Source of the DNA: Liolophura sinensis
Lineage: Eukaryota; Mollusca; Polyplacophora; Chitonida; Chitonidae
DNA length: 64,000 nucleotides
Direction of reading: 5' to 3'
Assembly (NCBI RefSeq): GCF_032854445.1
Contig: NC_088301.1
Location: forward strand, 46,621,116-46,685,115
Position 1 is the first letter of the stretch. Each line of letters opens with the position of its first letter. The position numbers and the translations under genes are program-made. The notes beneath the pieces were generated by a model. The model did not search any database. It worked only from the letters and a program-made list of their open reading frames with translations, and was not told where the DNA came from. Below, one piece after another: positions 59,880 to 64,000 of the stretch.

Positions 59880-60670
59880 TTTGTTTGTCACAGACAAACA
59901 TATCCTGAAATGACGTCAAATAACAAGACACTGTCCAGATCTCATTAATCTTTGTGAAAAGCGATGTAAGAATTCGATTAGATAAAATTATGAAGGTTTT
60001 CACTTTACGGATCAATCTTTCAGGGTGACGGGCAATTCTTTTAGTCACTTCACTGTCTGATTTTGAGAACTGCTTAGCTTAACTGCTTAACTGAACTGCT
60101 CCGTTGCTTAGCGTGCTAGTAATGACCCAGCAATACGGTCGCTGTGAGTTCAACTCCAGGTCATACAGGCTTCCTCTTCGGCTGTACGTGGAAATGTCTT
60201 CCAGTAACCTGCGGATGGTTGTGGGTTTCCCACCATAATGCTGGCTACGTCGTATAAATTAAATATTCTTGAGCACGGCGTAAAACTCCAAATAAATAAA
60301 TAAATCAGCCATGACACCATCACCTTCTTTTACATATCCAATGTTTTTCAATTGTTTGTTAACGTCATAAAACGCCCTTCTTTCTATTATTTCTTTATTT
60401 GAACAGGATCCGGTAAACAACTCTGACACAAATATTACAGAACCACATGGATAACAGCCACTAAGGCCTTTTAGAGTTGATAATGACTTGCAGTCACTGT
60501 ACATTTGAGACTGCTGGTACCTGGGTTTTGAATTCAGTTCCATCAATGATAACTCGAGTGTTTAGGAATTCTTGTTGAACTTTTCAGGCATATTCCCAAT
60601 AATTATATCCCTATGGGCCATATACCAATTTGCCCAAGTACCTGTGGTCTATCAAGGTACTGAATAAGGA
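59880..60670 (-). pseudogene. DDE transposase (DDE_Tnp_4 type) split by a SINE
   Basis: The part upstream in reading direction (60670-60306) keeps RVIIDGTEFKTQ (60556-60521), whose D at 60544-60542 matches the first catalytic aspartate. After a frameshift come MYSDCKSLSTLKGLSG, VIFVSELFTGSCSNKEIIER and EEGDG-like KEGDGVMAD at 60310. The second acidic position reads SELFTG where SDLYPG is usual. The frame is then interrupted by the SINE at 60096-60305. The other part (60078-59880) resumes with QFSKSDSEVTKRIARHPERL, IRKVKTFIILSNRILTSLF, KINEIWTVSCYLTSFQDMF, the conserved C-terminal helical region of this family. Intact relatives, often with a THAP domain, cut and paste ISL2EU/Harbinger-like DNA transposons. 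This copy is dead. Confidence 0.85.
60096..60305 (+). repeat. SINE type A inserted in the DDE transposase
   Basis: A head with gctgtgagttcaactccagg is followed by body blocks ggcttcctcttcggctgtac, acctgcggatggttgtgg and caccataatgctggc, then the tail gagcacggcgtaaaactcc and (aaat)n ending at 60305. Transposase homology stops on both sides of it, and about 25 expected residues between the two halves are missing. Confidence 0.9.
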
Positions 60671-62069
60671 ACTGTCAGACTGTATAGACAGACCTAACCT
60701 GGAACCCCTATCATTCAAACCAAAATTTTGCCAAAGTCTACACAAGGCGAAAAAAAATTTGTAAAAGGCCCTCCTGCTAAACTGAAGTTTAAAGCCTCGA
60801 GGGATGAGGGGAAAATAGGGTCATAAAACTTACAATGGTACTAAATGTACAACATTTGACAAGACCTATACTTGTTTCCTCCTTCTTCAGCTCTTCTTCA
60901 ACACAAAACTGAGGTAAACATGGACATTTGCTTTTGCAGCTCAGCAATTTTAGCCTCTTTTCTTTTTTTCTCTAAGCCACTTAATAGTTCTGTCCCTCTG
61001 TTTTAGTTCCTGTTTTTCTTGCTCAGTTTCTACGGTGACTGACAGTAGATCAAGTGATGACACTCCTGCTCAGACAAAATAATTATACGAAGAGACGAAT
61101 ACGAATAGACCTAATATATTGATATACTTTGTTGAATGATAAGACTGTTGCTGTTACAGGCAAAACATATTAAAAGACCCTGTAGCGATAACCCGGGTTA
61201 TCAGAGTGGAGACATTTGTGTAAAAAGAGTCACATTTAAAGTTGGAAGAGGAATTTAAACACCTAAGCACTCTCACTCTAGGATTTGACACAAGATCGAT
61301 TGTCCACAAACTGGTATCGGGAAAGCCTAATGACGATAATATACTAGTACCCATATTTGGGCAAAATTTTGTTAAGAAAAACCTTTCCAACATTTCTTAG
61401 TAGCCAGCTTATTTACTTATTCACACTTACATGAATGAGGATTTGCAGTAAATTCGGAATACGATTTTTGGGCGCAACACCAGATGGTAAGGTCTGTGAC
61501 AAGGGGAAAGCTGGATTGATTGAAATCGAATATCCATATACAGTTAGGCAGGTCCCAATCTCTGGGGCCTTTTTAGAACTTTTATGGACTTTTTTTTCCT
61601 CATGAGATAAAAATGGACACAAAAAGCTCACTAGAGTTACGGGCTGTGACTTTTGTGACATTATTTTTAGACAAAAAAAAGATCTGTTTGTACAGAGAAT
61701 ATTACCAGATAAGTCAAACATGAAAGACATGCTTCTGAACTGGCCAAATTTCACACAGATTATGCCTTACCTTACCCGAAAACTAATTTCTCTTAGGCAA
61801 GGACGTAGACCACTCGGCCACCGAGGGCCTAATTGTGTTCAGAACAATCAACTTTTAGGTAAGGGTGGCTGAACATGTGGTTGCTTACATCATTCTTCGG
61901 TTTGTATGCCCTCAGGGACAGAACCAGCTGATGGTATTCTGCAAGAAAAACAGTGGTAGCCACGAGATATGTGTAGCCATATGGTAGCAATGAGATATAC
62001 TTTCATTATATTATAAACATGAACTTAGCATATTTAGCTCATTTGTACAAAGTACAGGCATATAATTAA
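60671..62069. other. No confirmed gene; possibly upstream DNA of the DDE element
   Basis: Minus-strand frames at 61154-61393 and 61413-61754 lie upstream of the transposase in its reading direction and could be remnants of its N-terminal region, but I see no THAP or helix-turn-helix signature. A tRNA-like A box (tggccgagtgg on the minus strand) lies at 61810-61823, without a clear B box. Confidence 0.35.
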
Positions 62070-62318
62070 GTAGTACAGCACAGAAAGTAAGGCCAGAGCA
62101 GCGACGATAACTAGCAAATGGTCACACGTAACCTGTGAAATACGACCCCTTGTCAATTTACCTTAATCAGGGTTTTATTCTAATTGTTCATGTAAATCCA
62201 TAAATAGTAAAAATTTACACGCCCTATAGCACCACGACATAGGTAGCAGAATTAGGTAAGAAGAAATGCAGTGATGTTAATTGCAAGTAGATGTCGCTGG
62301 TCTAGAATTCAAAATGCT
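62070..62318 (-). repeat. Dispersed repeat X, copy 7
   Basis: Read on the plus strand: agcaaatggtcacacgtaac, ctgtgaaatacgacccctt, gtcaatttaccttaatcagg, gttttattctaattgttc, agcagaattaggtaag, gcagtgatgttaattgcaag. Full-length and well preserved. Confidence 0.88.
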
Positions 62319-62389
62319 GTTTTGTCCTTATAGTTTATGTCCTAACCTCGGCCGAGCCTCGGCGTTGAATAACTGGGAAAGCTTTATTA

Positions 62390-62930
62390 AAGAAAATGTT
62401 AGGGGTGGTATCTTAAAAAGTACTGCATGTTTTCAGCAAAGGTTTTCACACATGTAAAGCACAATACCACGATACATCATTGATTCGCTGTGTGCATATT
62501 AAATGTCCTAAATTACAAATTCAAGACTTAGTGTATTATGTGCTAAAATCAATGTTAAAGTAAATGCTAGGGGTTGTGTCTTAAAAAGTGCTGCATGTAT
62601 TGAGCTGAGATTTTGCACTATTGTAGAGCACGCCAGAGTTACCAGTGCCCCATGCACAACGGAGGTGGGTATTCCATCGTTGACTTGCTGTGTGCATAAA
62701 AATTACCATAAAATTGCAAACTTTCTGACTTTGTGTGTTAGAATTAATGTTAAAGTAAATGTTAGGGTGGTATCTCAAAAAGCACTGCCTAAAGGTTTAC
62801 ATGTATATAAAGTACAATGACACTAGGGTGATCTCCCATCGCTTATGCAATATGTGTACATAATAATTACCGTAAATTACCAAATTTACGACTTCAGTAC
62901 TTTGTATACTGAGCTGAAGTATTGCAGTCA
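62390..62930 (+). repeat. Degenerate tandem repeat, ~170-195-bp unit, three copies
   Basis: Each unit starts with aaatgttaggggtggt-like sequence followed by tcttaaaaagtgctgcatg (62390, about 62562 and about 62757). Each continues with a ttgcac / gtagagcac block, a ccatcgttgacttgctgtgtg block and a run such as ccataaaattgcaaac. It is a satellite-like decayed array. Confidence 0.75.
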
Positions 62931-64000
62931 TGTTTCCCCTGAAGGCGAGCTCTTAGTAACCTTTGTCAGAAATCTAAGTTTCTAAAGACATGATTAAGGA
63001 AAATGTTTCAAAGTAATCAGAATATAAGTGTCAAGATATAGTCACAAAAATAGACCAACTGGTTCATTACTTGAACAGCGCACTTTGCTGTATCTTTGCT
63101 ATATGATCCCAACCATTACAGTTAAATGGAGAAAAGCATTTATAAAGTACATGTAAAACAACACTCCTCGGTTCAAAAAAATAAACCTGGAAGAACAAAG
63201 GATGGGCCCTGTTCCCGCAACAGACGAGTGACTCGGTCCCTTAGTACACAAAGCCCAATTGCCTAAATAATTTGTAATTTTTTATAAATTTGTGAGTATT
63301 TACTTTGTCATCTTTGTATCCAGTATATAAAGTTGATATAATATACATGTACACATATTTAGTATTCTCTTCATTACAGGCAATATCTGTTATTTATTGA
63401 AATGGTCTCTTTCGTCGATTTGGATGGTGTCTCATCTGCTTGCACAGGATAAGGAAACTTAAGAGTTGGGCCATTCTAGGTAGAATTAAATTATCTAAAC
63501 ACGATGAAAATATGAGCTAAGGACCTTTCTATCATTCTCACAGCATGATACAATAGATCCAGGATATATTTAACTTAGGCAGTGCGGGTAGTTTAATTAG
63601 ATGACTACCAATAAAGATCACTGTGGCTACTGGTAACAAGAACAGCATTCGCCTCTGTGTGCCATTGCATATACAACATTTACAAGCAACACGTCGGTGT
63701 GAATGTACTATTAATCATTACTTATCTCCTAGAATCCTTACCTTGGAGTACACAGCCTTATGTTTGTTGATACAATGAAAGTTAAACTTGTCTTGAGGCC
63801 TCCTGCGCGATTTAATCCACTGAAGACATGTTTCCAGTTGTGTTTTCGGCGTCGGTACAAAAAAATAAGTCCATAGAACCATATCAGAGAGCCAAATCAC
63901 CGTTCAGTAAAATAAACTCTTTCAACAAGGTCCCACAACAATGTTTCTTTTCGGGAGAATAGGGCGGTCAGACAACAGGGATGTAATCAATGAATTTGAA
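62931..64000. other. No gene recognised
   Basis: AT-rich DNA to the window end. A minus-strand 60-codon frame at 63718-63900 has no family signature. Confidence 0.45.

Overview
The window reads as nuclear DNA of a marine lophotrochozoan, most likely a mollusc. The base composition is AT-rich. The only clearly intact coding exon is eukaryotic, ends in a splice donor and belongs to an animal neuronal receptor family. The rest is intron or intergenic DNA filled with decayed transposons. Several copies of two tRNA-derived SINE types carry 3' tails of the kind I associate with molluscan genomes (tail cores gagtacggcgttaaacacc and gagtacgacgttaaacccc). There are no operons, bacterial genes or CRISPR arrays.

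Layout. (1) 1-9.4 kb: exon 1 of a group III-like metabotropic glutamate receptor on the minus strand (8390-8902), with a possible 5' UTR splice acceptor at 8943-8944. The DNA between 8389 and the window start would be intron 1; I found no second exon there. (2) 12.4-17.7 kb: a cluster of structured repeats. It holds a 21-bp array, a 23-bp minisatellite enclosed by 64-bp inverted repeats, a 92-bp near-perfect hairpin, a 582-bp foldback element and a degenerate ~50-90-bp array. (3) 20-43 kb: SINEs, copies of a ~250-bp dispersed repeat (called repeat X here), a long (TA)n tract, a decayed open frame of unknown family at 33.1-33.7 kb, and a reverse transcriptase fragment with its satellite repeat (called repeat Y). 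(4) 44-49 kb: three dead mobile-element genes, namely a reverse transcriptase, a gene with GDNLG and MHxILEG motifs, and a gene ending in a cysteine-rich CXC-like domain. (5) 51-64 kb: more Y and X copies, a possible Mutator-like N-terminus, a second reverse transcriptase fragment, a DDE transposase split by a SINE, and degenerate ~190-bp tandem repeats.

The genes do not form a pathway. The receptor exon is the only likely host gene; the other coding-like segments are mobile-element fossils. Their nesting gives relative ages: the SINE at 60.1-60.3 kb is younger than the DDE gene it interrupts, and repeat X meets the reverse transcriptase frame at 58.88 kb. I see no convincing new biological system. 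The most unusual structures are the foldback element at 16.78-17.36 kb and the inverted-repeat-flanked minisatellite at 14.47-15.17 kb. All family assignments come from reading translations by eye, without database searches.
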